64,000 nucleotides of DNA from Rhodanobacteraceae bacterium ZG21-1 (GTDB taxonomy: Bacteria > Pseudomonadota > Gammaproteobacteria > Xanthomonadales > Rhodanobacteraceae): NCBI GenBank assembly GCA_021390615.1, contig JAJEJU010000021.1, forward strand, positions 1-64,000. The letters are read 5' to 3'. The notes beneath the pieces were generated by a model, which ran no database searches, was not told the origin of the DNA, and was given only the letters and a program-made list of their open reading frames with translations. The translations under genes were made by a program, and so were the position numbers. This document shows, piece by piece, positions 1 through 8,759 of this stretch; the first letter of the stretch is position 1, and each line of letters begins with the position of its first letter.

Positions 1-25
1 CACCGACATCGGTGGGGGTTTTTTC
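1..25 (+). terminator. Intrinsic terminator, left arm cut by window edge
   Basis: CACCG (1-5) pairs with CGGTG (10-14) across a 4-nt loop. The right arm continues with four G before six T (19-24), so the missing left arm probably begins with several C. It should end a plus-strand gene lying left of the window. Confidence 0.7.
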
Positions 26-344
26 TTGCGCGCCGCCCGCCCCAGCACCGCGCCTGGGCCGATCCCATGACGCCGCGCGGCGCCGGATCACTTCCGGCAG
101 GCTCGCGAAAGACCACGCCGCCAAGGCCCGCCGATATCGCCCGCCACCTGGCCAACATCGCCGCATCCAAGACCGGTGCCGATCCGGACACCAGGTCTCG
201 ATTCGAAAACCAGGCTTTGCGGAAGTCCAGGCATGTCAGGCCACAATCGAGTGGGCGCATCGCATGGCTTACCCTATGATGCACTCTTCACTCTTCGCGA
301 TGGACCCGGCGCTGCCGGAGATTTCCCGTGTCTGCAGGCATGCC

Positions 345-1028
345 ATGTTCGTAAACGTCGAGACGCGCCGGCGCGCTCGCCTGCACTGGGCCACGTTGTT
401 GCTGGTGCTGGTCTGCGTGCTCAGCTTCGTCGGCATCGCGCTCACCAGTCCGCCGCAACGCCTGTCGCTGTGGCTGGAATGGGGAACGGTACCGGCCAAT
501 ATCTTCGATGCGCATCAGCCTTGGCTACCCCAGCTGAAAGACCCGGCCATGCTGCGTCTGTTCACGGCCCTGTTCATCCATTTGAACTGGCTGCACCTGC
601 TGAGCAATCTGCTGTTCCTGGTGATTTTCGGCCTGCCCAGCGAACGTGTGCTTGGTTCGGTGCGTTTTCTGTTGCTGTTCGTGGTGAGCGGTGTGTTCGC
701 CAATCTGATCGGCGCGCTTTCGCTGGCCGGCGTGCATGCGCCGATCATCGGCTGCAGCGGCGCCGTGTCGGCCGTGGTCGGCACCTATATCGCGTTGTTT
801 CCGCGCGCGCGCCTCGGCTTGGTGTTGCCGCTCGGGCTGTATCTGGAATTCGTGCGTGTGCCGGCCTATCTGCTGATCGGCCTGTGGGTCTTGCTGCAGC
901 TGCTTTTCAGCTATGCGGGCAACAGCTATGGCGCTGTGGTGTGGTGGGCACACATCGCCGGCTTCGTGCTTGGCGTGATGTTCGCGGTGCTGTCGCGGAG
1001 CGCCATTGCGCGTCGTCTGCGCGGTTAG
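345..1028 (+). CDS. Rhomboid-family intramembrane serine protease
   Basis: Predicted inner-membrane protease of 227 aa that cleaves transmembrane substrates within the bilayer. The rhomboid signature is complete: an HLLSN segment (residues 84-88) in the second conserved helix, the GCSG catalytic serine motif (Ser138), and the AHIAGF helix with the catalytic His203. About six hydrophobic helices are visible, the first near residues 16-34. The frame is open upstream to position 12, with ATGs at 264, 276 and 300. I chose 345 because it lies just before the first membrane helix and the upstream part is basic, low-complexity sequence typical of spurious extension. The DUF1820 gene follows 9 nt after the stop, so the two are probably co-transcribed. 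The substrate cannot be deduced. Family call is firm; start is moderately sure. Confidence 0.88.
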   Translation: MFVNVETRRRARLHWATLLLVLVCVLSFVGIALTSPPQRLSLWLEWGTVPANIFDAHQPWLPQLKDPAMLRLFTALFIHLNWLHLLSNLLFLVIFGLPSERVLGSVRFLLLFVVSGVFANLIGALSLAGVHAPIIGCSGAVSAVVGTYIALFPRARLGLVLPLGLYLEFVRVPAYLLIGLWVLLQLLFSYAGNSYGAVVWWAHIAGFVLGVMFAVLSRSAIARRLRG

Positions 1029-1037
1029 AATCTCCCC

Positions 1038-1361
1038 ATGCGGACCAAGCCACTCTATAAAGTCACGTTCCTGCATCTGGGCAAGTGCTACGAACTGTAT
1101 GCCCGCCACGTGGCCTCAAGCGCTCTATGGGGATTCACCGAAGTGGGCGAACTGGTCTTCGAACCGGTCGGCGAGGGCTTGCTCGTCGACCCGACCGAAG
1201 AACGCCTGCGCGACGAATTCAAGGACACCCGCGTTCTTCATCTGCCGATGCAGTCGGTAGTACGCGTCGAAGAGGTCGAGCGCAAAGGCGCCCTGGTCAT
1301 TCGTGATGCGGCGGATGGGCAGAAGATCACGCCGTTCCCGCTGCCGCCGCGCGCACGCTAG
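1038..1361 (+). CDS. DUF1820 family protein
   Basis: Small 107-aa soluble protein matching the DUF1820 family, which is common in gammaproteobacteria and has no assigned function. The typical beginning (MRTKPLYKVTFLH) and the central YELYARHV and GFTEVGEL segments are present. No signal peptide or membrane segment is seen. It starts 9 nt after the rhomboid stop codon and so probably shares its transcript, but that proximity gives no functional link I would trust. The start is the first ATG in the frame. After the stop there is no obvious U-tract terminator. Confidence 0.85.
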   Translation: MRTKPLYKVTFLHLGKCYELYARHVASSALWGFTEVGELVFEPVGEGLLVDPTEERLRDEFKDTRVLHLPMQSVVRVEEVERKGALVIRDAADGQKITPFPLPPRAR

Positions 1362-1785
1362 CAACGGGCTGCTCTCGAAGCGGAGCCAGTTCCTTCGAGC
1401 TCACCGTCGAGTCCAATCCTCGACCAGATGGCGCAGCCGATACGGACAGAATTGTCACCGCGAGGCCAACTGCAACGAAGCCGAGTGATGCAGGCATGGC
1501 ATCGCTTGCCCGTCACGGGCCACTACGCGACGACAGCACGATGATGGCGTGCGATGGCTTGAAGCCTGCCCAGAAAATCCCAGACGAGGCGATGCGCCGG
1601 CGAACGCGAATCGCTGATCCAGCACAAGCTGGGTAGCCATGGATGAAAGAGCCTACGTGAAATAAAAGGCGTGGGCGCCACTCAGCCGTTGAGGTCTGCC
1701 GAGAGTGCATCCCGCGATGTCGAACGACATCGAAGGCCGCGAGCGGGTGCCGATGCGTGACGTCACTTCGGAGCGGCACGAAAGC
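1362..1785. other. Intergenic region between convergent genes, no gene seen
   Basis: 424 nt between the DUF1820 stop and the GATase stop. I see no convincing coding frame. The only structure noted is a perfect 7-bp inverted repeat, GATGTCG-AA-CGACATC, at 1716-1731. It has no T-run on either side and so is not a clear terminator. Confidence 0.6.
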
Positions 1786-2580
1786 TCATGCCGGTGCTGT
1801 CGCTTGCTCGACGAGTGTTGCCGAGTCGTGCCGATCTCGACCGGTCTCTGGATAGACTGCTCTGTCGAAGCCGCAGAGGCGTGCAAAGCCCTTCAGCAGG
1901 CGACGCGCATCGGGCGTCGGCGAGACCGCACGAAAGCTGCGATCCGCATCGAAGCCTTCGCGACGCATGGCGTCGCGCTTGCGCAGAATATAGGCGCGCA
2001 TCACGTCGGCGTTGAACTCGGGATGGAATTGCGCGCTGAACGCCTGCTGCCCATAGCGCAGCAGATGATGAGGATCGCGGATGGATTTCGCCAGCACCAG
2101 CGTGCCGGCAGGCACCTCGAGCACGCTCTGCTCGTGCGTGGTGTGGGCGCGGAATACCGGCGGCAGTGTCGCGGGCAGCGCTTCTGGTTGGGCGGTCGGC
2201 AGCAGCTCGATCGGCTGTGTGCCGATCTCGCGGCCTCCGGGCAGGTAGTCGACCTGGCCGCCCAGGGCGTGCGCCATAAGCTGATGGCCGTAGCAGACGC
2301 CGAACAACGGCAGCTCCACATCCATGGCATCGCGGATCCAGCCGGCCGTGCGCTCGCTCCAGGCCGCACGTTCGGTCACCATCGCCGCCGATCCGGTAAT
2401 CAAGGCGCCAGCCACTTCCCTAGGAGAGGGCAGACTCTCTCCCGCAGCCACGTCGATCAGGCGAAGCTGCTGCGGACTGAGGCGCATACCGAGCCGAAAC
2501 CAATGCGGAAAATCGCCGAAGCGTGCACGGATGGGATCCGGCGCATGCCCGGTGCGGATGATCAGAATGGGCTTGCTCAT
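1786..2580 (-). CDS. Class I glutamine amidotransferase (GMP synthase-like GATase domain protein)
   Basis: Stand-alone GATase-1 domain protein of 264 aa. Glutamine hydrolysis is indicated by the nucleophile elbow GVCYGHQ (Cys96) and the FHPEF motif (His186, Glu188) completing the Cys-His-Glu triad. No synthetase domain is attached, so this is not GuaA. It resembles the GMP synthase-like amidotransferases often annotated as glutamine amidotransferase of unknown acceptor. The start MSKPILIIRTGH fits the family, whose beta-strand begins at the N-terminus; the frame stays open further upstream but only into the neighbouring ATPase gene. It follows that gene by 20 nt on the same strand, so co-transcription is likely although the functions look unrelated. 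The ammonia acceptor is unknown. Confidence 0.85.
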   Translation of the reverse strand: MSKPILIIRTGHAPDPIRARFGDFPHWFRLGMRLSPQQLRLIDVAAGESLPSPREVAGALITGSAAMVTERAAWSERTAGWIRDAMDVELPLFGVCYGHQLMAHALGGQVDYLPGGREIGTQPIELLPTAQPEALPATLPPVFRAHTTHEQSVLEVPAGTLVLAKSIRDPHHLLRYGQQAFSAQFHPEFNADVMRAYILRKRDAMRREGFDADRSFRAVSPTPDARRLLKGFARLCGFDRAVYPETGRDRHDSATLVEQATAPA

Positions 2581-2600
2581 GTGGCCGTTGCAGGGCTTGA

Positions 2601-4421
2601 TCAGGGCTGTTCGTCTTCGGGTTGCTCGATGGGCGGCAGCACGGCGAGGATTTCCTGCACGGTGGTCAAGCCGGCTGCTACCTGGTCCGCGGCGGAAATG
2701 CGCAAGGGGCGCATGCCTTCTCGCAAGGCCTCGTTGCCGAAGCGACCCAGGTCGAACTGGGCCGAAATCAGCCCGCGCAGCCGCGGCGACAGCCGCAGCA
2801 TCTCGTAGATGCCGGTGCGGCCGAGAAAACCCGTATGCCGGCACTCCAGGCAACCCACCGGCTTAAAGACCGTCGGTGGCAGCGGCACCGGCCAACCGTG
2901 GGTCAGCGCGGTCCATTCGTGTGCATCCTGCTCGGTGGCTTGCTTGCAATGCGGACACAGCGTGCGCACCAGTCGCTGCGCCACCACGCCGGTCAGGGTG
3001 GACTGGATCAGGTAATGCGGCACGCCGAGGTCGAGCAGGCGGGTCACCGCGCTGGGCGCGTCGTTGGTGTGCAGGGTCGAGAGCACCAGATGGCCGGTCA
3101 ACGAGGCCTGCACGGCCATCTGCGCGGTCTCCAGATCGCGAATCTCGCCCACCATGATGATGTCGGGATCCTGGCGCAGCAGGGTGCGCACGCCAGCGGC
3201 GAAGTCCAGGTCGATCGACGCCTGCACCTGCATCTGGTTGAACTCCGGCGAGACCATTTCGATAGGGTCTTCCACCGTGCATACGTTGAGCGCCGGCGTG
3301 GCCAGGTGCTTCAGGGTGGAATATAGCGTGGTGGTCTTGCCCGAACCGGTGGGGCCGGTCACCAGCACGATGCCGTGCGGCCGCTCGACCAGGCTGCGCC
3401 AGGTGCGATCCTCGCTCGCCGAAAAGCCGAGCTGGCCGAAATCCTTGGCCACGATGTCGGGGTCGAAGATACGCATCACCACCTTTTCGCCGAAGGCGGT
3501 CGGCATGGTCGAGATGCGCAGCTCCACCTCGCGGCCGCCCGAGGAGCGGGTCTTGATGCGGCCGTCCTGCGGGCGGCGCTTCTCGGCCACGTCCATGCGC
3601 GAAAGGATCTTGATGCGCGCGGTCACCGCGGTCATCACCGGCGGCGGCAGCTCGAACACCTTGTGCATGATGCCGTCGATGCGGAAGCGCATCTGGCCGG
3701 CCAGGCGGCGTGGCTCGAGGTGGATGTCGGAGGCGCGCTGCTCGAAGGCGTACTGCAGCAACCAGTCGACGATATGCACCACATGGCGGTCGTCCGCACC
3801 GATTTCGCCGCTCTTGCCCAGCTCCACCAGTTGCTCGAAGTTGAGCAGGGCCGAGCCGTCGTAACCGCCGGTCTTGGCGTCCTGCGCCAGCTGGATCGAA
3901 CGCTGCACGCCATAGAACTCGAGCAGGTAGCGATTGATGTCCAGCGGACTGGCGATGACCCGGTGGATCTCCCGGCGCAGCATGTGCGCCAGGTCGAGCG
4001 CCCATGAATTCTCGAACGGTTCGCTGGTGGCGAAGGTCACTTCGCCCGCCGCCACCGCCACCGGCAGGATCCGGTGCCGCTGCGCATAGGCGTGGCTGAC
4101 CGCCTGGGTGACCGCGGCGACGTTGATCTTCATCGGGTCGATCTTGAGATAGGGCAGCCCGGCCTTGCCGGCCAACCACTCGGTCAGCACCTCCACGCTG
4201 AGCGGGCGGCCCGGATCGCGCTGATTCGGCAGCTTGGCGTTGCCGATCAGCACCAGCGGGTGCAGCTCGACCGTGCTGCGGCCGTCGCGCGAACCCATGC
4301 GCACGCGCTTGGCGTCTTCCGCCAGCACATAACCATCGACCACCAGGGCGGCCAGCATCTCATCCAGCTCCAGCCGTCCGCGGCGGCCGAGCAGGGGCGT
4401 GGATTGCGGTTGGGCAGCCAT
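2601..4421 (-). CDS. GspE/PulE/PilB-family secretion or pilus assembly ATPase
   Basis: 606-aa hexameric ATPase of the type II secretion/type IV pilus family, which powers pseudopilus or pilus assembly at the cytoplasmic face of the inner membrane. Seen: an N-terminal domain (about 1-170) of the T2SSE-N kind, then the ATPase core with Walker [10 protein letters not shown] (356-364), an Asp-box region, Walker B-like [12 protein letters not shown] and the His-box STLHTNDA. A four-cysteine zinc site (CPHC then CLEC) sits before the C-terminal region, a hallmark of GspE/PilB. None of the other gsp or pil genes lie in this window, so the machine it serves cannot be told. The start MAAQPQS was chosen because upstream sequence runs into the divergent glyQ promoter. 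The GATase gene follows by 20 nt. Confidence 0.92.
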   Translation of the reverse strand: MAAQPQSTPLLGRRGRLELDEMLAALVVDGYVLAEDAKRVRMGSRDGRSTVELHPLVLIGNAKLPNQRDPGRPLSVEVLTEWLAGKAGLPYLKIDPMKINVAAVTQAVSHAYAQRHRILPVAVAAGEVTFATSEPFENSWALDLAHMLRREIHRVIASPLDINRYLLEFYGVQRSIQLAQDAKTGGYDGSALLNFEQLVELGKSGEIGADDRHVVHIVDWLLQYAFEQRASDIHLEPRRLAGQMRFRIDGIMHKVFELPPPVMTAVTARIKILSRMDVAEKRRPQDGRIKTRSSGGREVELRISTMPTAFGEKVVMRIFDPDIVAKDFGQLGFSASEDRTWRSLVERPHGIVLVTGPTGSGKTTTLYSTLKHLATPALNVCTVEDPIEMVSPEFNQMQVQASIDLDFAAGVRTLLRQDPDIIMVGEIRDLETAQMAVQASLTGHLVLSTLHTNDAPSAVTRLLDLGVPHYLIQSTLTGVVAQRLVRTLCPHCKQATEQDAHEWTALTHGWPVPLPPTVFKPVGCLECRHTGFLGRTGIYEMLRLSPRLRGLISAQFDLGRFGNEALREGMRPLRISAADQVAAGLTTVQEILAVLPPIEQPEDEQP

Positions 4422-4481
4422 GCGACGCCGTTCTCCTCTCAGATGGTCGCGCGCCGAAGCCAGCGCGAAAGCGAGCACGGC

Positions 4482-4487
4482 TATACT
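4482..4487 (+). promoter_or_regulatory. Possible -10 element of glyQS
   Basis: TATACT lies 30 nt before the glyQ ATG, which would give a 5' leader of about 24 nt. I do not see a good -35 hexamer at the normal distance, so this is a weak call made mainly from position. Confidence 0.3.
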
Positions 4488-4517
4488 AACGCGCTTTATC
4501 CAGGCCCACGGAAAACC

Positions 4518-5425
<908 letters not shown>

Positions 5426-5429
<4 letters not shown>

Positions 5430-7588
5430 GCGCCGGAAAGCCGTTGCTGATCGAAATTGGTACGGAAGAGCTGCCGATCCATGCGATCGATACGCTGGCG
5501 CGCAGCTTTTACGACGGCGTCGTGCGAGGCCTTGAAAGCCGGCAGTTCGGCCTCGGCAACGAAGAGGCCGGCCGTGGAAGGGCCAGCTACTGCTCGCCGC
5601 GACGCCTTGCCGTCTATCTGCCGTGGGTGGCCGAGTCGCAGCCCACCATCAGTGCCGAAGTGCTGGGCCCGGCGGTTTCCGTGGGCCTGGACAAGGATGG
5701 TCAGCCGACGCCGGCCCTGCAGGGTTTTGCGGCAAAAAATGGTGTCGACGTCGCGAAGCTCGAGCGCATCCAGACGGACAAGGGCGAGCGATTTGTCAGC
5801 CGCAGCAGCAAGCCGGGCCAATCGCTGGCCGCCTTGCTGCCGGAAATCGTCGAAGAGGCGCTCAAGGGGCTCCCGGTTCCCAAGCCCATGCGCTGGGCCG
5901 ATCACGACTACAGCTTCGTGCGCCCGGCGCACTGGCTGGTGCTGCTGCACGGTGCCGCCATTATCGAGGGCTCGGTGCTGGGCCTGCATAGTGGTCGTCA
6001 ATCGCGCGGCCACCGCTTCATGCATCCGCAGCCGGTGCACGTGGCCGACGCCGACGGCTGGCTGGACGCCATGCGCGCGGCCAAGGTGCTGGCGGACCCC
6101 GCCGAACGGCGTGAACGCATTCGCGACGAAGTGGCCCGCGTCGCGCAGGAAACTGGCGGCACGCCGCGACTCGACGATGCCCTTCTCGACGAAATCGCCA
6201 ACCTCACCGAGTGGCCGGTGGCGATCGCTGCCGCCTTCGAGCGCGAATTCCTGGACGTGCCTTCCGAGGCGCTGGTCACCACCATGGAGAGCAATCAGAA
6301 GTTCGTGCCGGTGTTCGATGGCGAAGGCCGCCTCACCGAGCACTTCATCGGCGTCGCCAATATCCAGAGCAAGAATCCCGGCGAGATTCGCAAGGGCTAC
6401 GAGCGCGTGATCCGCCCGCGTTTTGCCGATGCGAAGTTCTTCTGGGACGAAGACTTGAAAACGCCCCTGGCCGACTATCAGGATCAGCTGAAGAGCGTCA
6501 CCTACCAGCAGGCGTTGGGCAGCCTGTGGGACAAGAGCGTGCGGGTGGCCGAGCTGGCACGGGTGATCGCCGGGCGCATCGGCGTCGATGCCGGCGCCGC
6601 GACGCGAGCGGCCGCCTTGAGCAAGTGCGATCTGCTGACGCGCATGGTCGGCGAATTCCCCGAGCTGCAGGGTGTGATGGGTCGCTATTACGCGACGCGT
6701 CACGGCGAGGCAGCGGACGTCGCCGAGGCATTGGACAGCTACTACCAGCCGCGCTTCGCCGGCGATGCGATCGCCGGCGGCAAAGTCGGCCAGGTGCTGG
6801 CCGTGGCGGAACGCGTGGACACCCTGGCCGGCATCTTCGCGGTAGGACTCAAGCCGTCGGGCAACAAGGACCCCTTCGCTCTGCGCCGCGCCGGCCTGGG
6901 GCTGGCGCGTACCCTGATCGAAGGCGGTCTGGAATTGGATCTCAGGGCTATCTTCATCGAAGCCCTGGAGTTGCTGCCGGATGCCGCGCTGGCGGCTGGA
7001 CTCAAGCCTGGCAAGGACGGCAAAGCGCCGGCGCTCGATGCCGGCGCGCGTCGTGCAGACCTGCAGGGCGAGCTCTATGAATTCGTTCTTGAGCGTCTGC
7101 GTGGGTACTACGCCGAGCAGGGCTTCAGCAGCGAACAGTTCGAGGCCGTGCTCGCGGTCGCACCGGCCAGTCTGGTCGATTTCGACCGGCGCTTGCGTGC
7201 CGTGGCGGATTTCGTGCGTCGCCCGGAGGCCGCGAGTCTTGCCGCTGCCAACAAGCGCGTGGCGAACATCCTGCGCAAGCAGGCCGAAGAGGTGGGCGGA
7301 ACAACGGTGACGAGAGGACAGGTCGATCCGGCCTATTTCGAAGCCGAAGCCGAGCATGCGCTGGCCAAGGCCCTGGACGATGCCCGTAGCGATTCGGCCC
7401 AGGCCTTGAGCGAAGGCGATTACGCGACGGTATTGCGGCGGCTGTCGTTACTGCAGGGGCCGGTCGACGCCTTTTTCGAGCAGGTCTTGGTGAACGCGCC
7501 CGACGAACGCGTGCGTGCCAACCGCCTCGCGCTGCTCGGTCGCCTGCAAGCGCAGTTCAGCGCTATCGCGGACATCGCCCGGCTATAA
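5426..7588 (+). CDS. glyS: Glycine--tRNA ligase beta subunit
   Basis: Beta chain (720 aa) of tetrameric glycyl-tRNA synthetase, responsible largely for tRNA binding. Recognised by the N-terminal [11 protein letters not shown] motif, RGHRFMHP, the [13 protein letters not shown] and FIGVANI segments, the [19 protein letters not shown]-like region and the [10 protein letters not shown] segment near the C-terminus, which belongs to the anticodon-binding domain. Length is close to the usual 690-720. It starts inside the glyQ stop codon (ATGA), so the two subunits are translationally coupled. A hairpin without a clear T-run lies about 15 nt after the stop. Confidence 0.98.
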
Positions 7589-7602
7589 GTCCGGGCAGTC
7601 AG

Positions 7603-7631
7603 GCTGAGGCCCGAGCGCGCTCGAGCCTCAG
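7603..7631. terminator. Long hairpin between convergent glyS and XRE gene
   Basis: GCTGAGGC (7603-7610) pairs perfectly with GCCTCAGC (7624-7631), and the enclosed segment itself contains the self-complementary CGAGCGCGCTCG. There is no run of T on either strand, so it may be a rho-independent-like barrier or only a structured 3' end. Confidence 0.4.
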
Positions 7632-7711
7632 CGTACCCACGGTGGGTTCGACACCATTGACACACAACGAGCGCCGGGCAAGCAGCCCAGCGCTGAAGCT
7701 GGCGATTGCTC

Positions 7712-8278
7712 TCAGGCAGCCTGGCGGGCGCGCTTGACGCGCTCGGACAAGCGATGGTTGAAGGCCACCATTGCGCCCGGATCCATGCCGCTGCCGTTAG
7801 GTCCGAGAATCTCGTAAAGGTCGGCGAGCATGTCGGCGTTCTCGCTGAGCGAGAGCTGGCCGCCGGCCAGGTCGAGTTCGGACTGAAGAATGCGCAGCGC
7901 GGTGTTGAGCCGCTGTGCATCCATGGCATTGCCGCTGGCGTGGAGCGTGTCGGCGGCGGCGCTCAAACGCGAGCGCGGGCGCTGATTGAGCGAGGTCTCG
8001 GACGAGGTCTGCTCTTCCGGCGAGCCGATCGTGGGATCGGTCAGCATCGAACCTTCGCCGGCAACCAGCCAGACCAAGGAAATGCCGAGAGTGCGGGCAA
8101 GCGTCACGCAGCGCGCGCGCGAAGGATCGGTGTTTCCATCGCGCCAGCTGCGGACGACGCCTTCGGAGAAGCCGCACATGCGGGCGATCTCCGTGACGCT
8201 GCCCACGCGTGCGATCAGCGTCTTTATGCGGTCGGCAAACGTGCTTGTGGCAAGCGCCGTATTTTTTTGTGTGTTCAT
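7712..8278 (-). CDS. XRE-family transcriptional regulator, phage-repressor-like
   Basis: 188-aa protein with an N-terminal Cro/CI-type helix-turn-helix. Residues 16-75 contain the helical pattern with SVTEIARMCGFSEGVVRSWRDG as the HTH and the LGISLVWLVAGEGSM tail that usually closes such domains. The remainder (about 80-188) is alpha-helical and polar with no LexA-type peptidase motif that I can see. The frame extends upstream, but the ATG at 8278 begins just before the domain and the extension is not protein-like. It is divergent from the first TonB-dependent receptor (482 nt gap), so it may regulate that receptor, itself, or neither. A second XRE protein with the same architecture lies at 62780-63163. 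Confidence 0.82.
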   Translation of the reverse strand: MNTQKNTALATSTFADRIKTLIARVGSVTEIARMCGFSEGVVRSWRDGNTDPSRARCVTLARTLGISLVWLVAGEGSMLTDPTIGSPEEQTSSETSLNQRPRSRLSAAADTLHASGNAMDAQRLNTALRILQSELDLAGGQLSLSENADMLADLYEILGPNGSGMDPGAMVAFNHRLSERVKRARQAA

Positions 8279-8597
8279 CACGAACTTCCGGGAGTGGTGG
8301 CTGCGGGCGTAGCTACACACGGGTAGCGGCCAAGATCGAAACGCGACCCATGACCCTGCAACGCACCAGAAAGGTGACCGTTGACACGACATCTTTTTGT
8401 GAAGAATTCCGCAAATTAATGCGCGTGGGCCCACCTGTGCTAGCCAGATGACTCATTCCCACTGCGGCTTAGGCCTTGTTTTGGCCCGATCCAGGCGCCG
8501 CGAAGACTCCAACTCGCAAGGCGTAAATATATACGAATTCTTCGGCAGAGGCCGCCGACGGTCGGAAAACACCGTACGATCTTTTGCTAAGAAAGTG
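8279..8597. other. Intergenic region between divergent XRE regulator and first receptor
   Basis: No gene is visible. The base composition is lower in GC than the flanking genes. A TTGACA at 8381-8386 on the plus strand lacks a good -10. Promoters for the divergent XRE gene probably lie here but I could not fix one. Confidence 0.5.
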
Positions 8598-8625
8598 TTG
8601 ACATATCGTAAGAATTGCCGATAAG
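8598..8625 (+). promoter_or_regulatory. Promoter of first TonB-dependent receptor
   Basis: Perfect TTGACA (8598-8603), a 16-nt spacer and GATAAG (8620-8625). The -35 and about 15 nt before it are repeated almost unchanged ahead of the second receptor at 12306-12326, supporting function. The predicted leader is about 128 nt. Confidence 0.55.
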
Positions 8626-8691
8626 GTCGGCCGGTGGGGTGCAAGTTCCTCCGATTCTTAGTCGCCTGAAGCACTTCCAATAAAGCGATGT

Positions 8692-8759
8692 GCGACGAAC
8701 GGTCGCCCGAAGGTCGCTTGAAGTTTGTTGTTGTTAACCGAAGTTTGGGGAGTTCACAC
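8692..8759 (+). promoter_or_regulatory. Conserved structured 5' leader of first receptor
   Basis: A short inverted repeat, GCGAC-N5-GTCGC, lies at 8692-8706. From 8713 to 8812, 100 nt spanning the leader, GGGGAG ribosome-binding site, start codon and first codons are identical to 12421-12520 upstream of the second receptor. Such conservation of a non-coding leader suggests post-transcriptional control or very recent duplication. Confidence 0.5.

Noticed and set aside
4074-4517. Upstream extension of glyQ giving a 451-residue protein.
   Set aside because: The extra sequence lies opposite the GspE-like gene and has no resemblance to GlyQ, whose start at 4518 is diagnostic.
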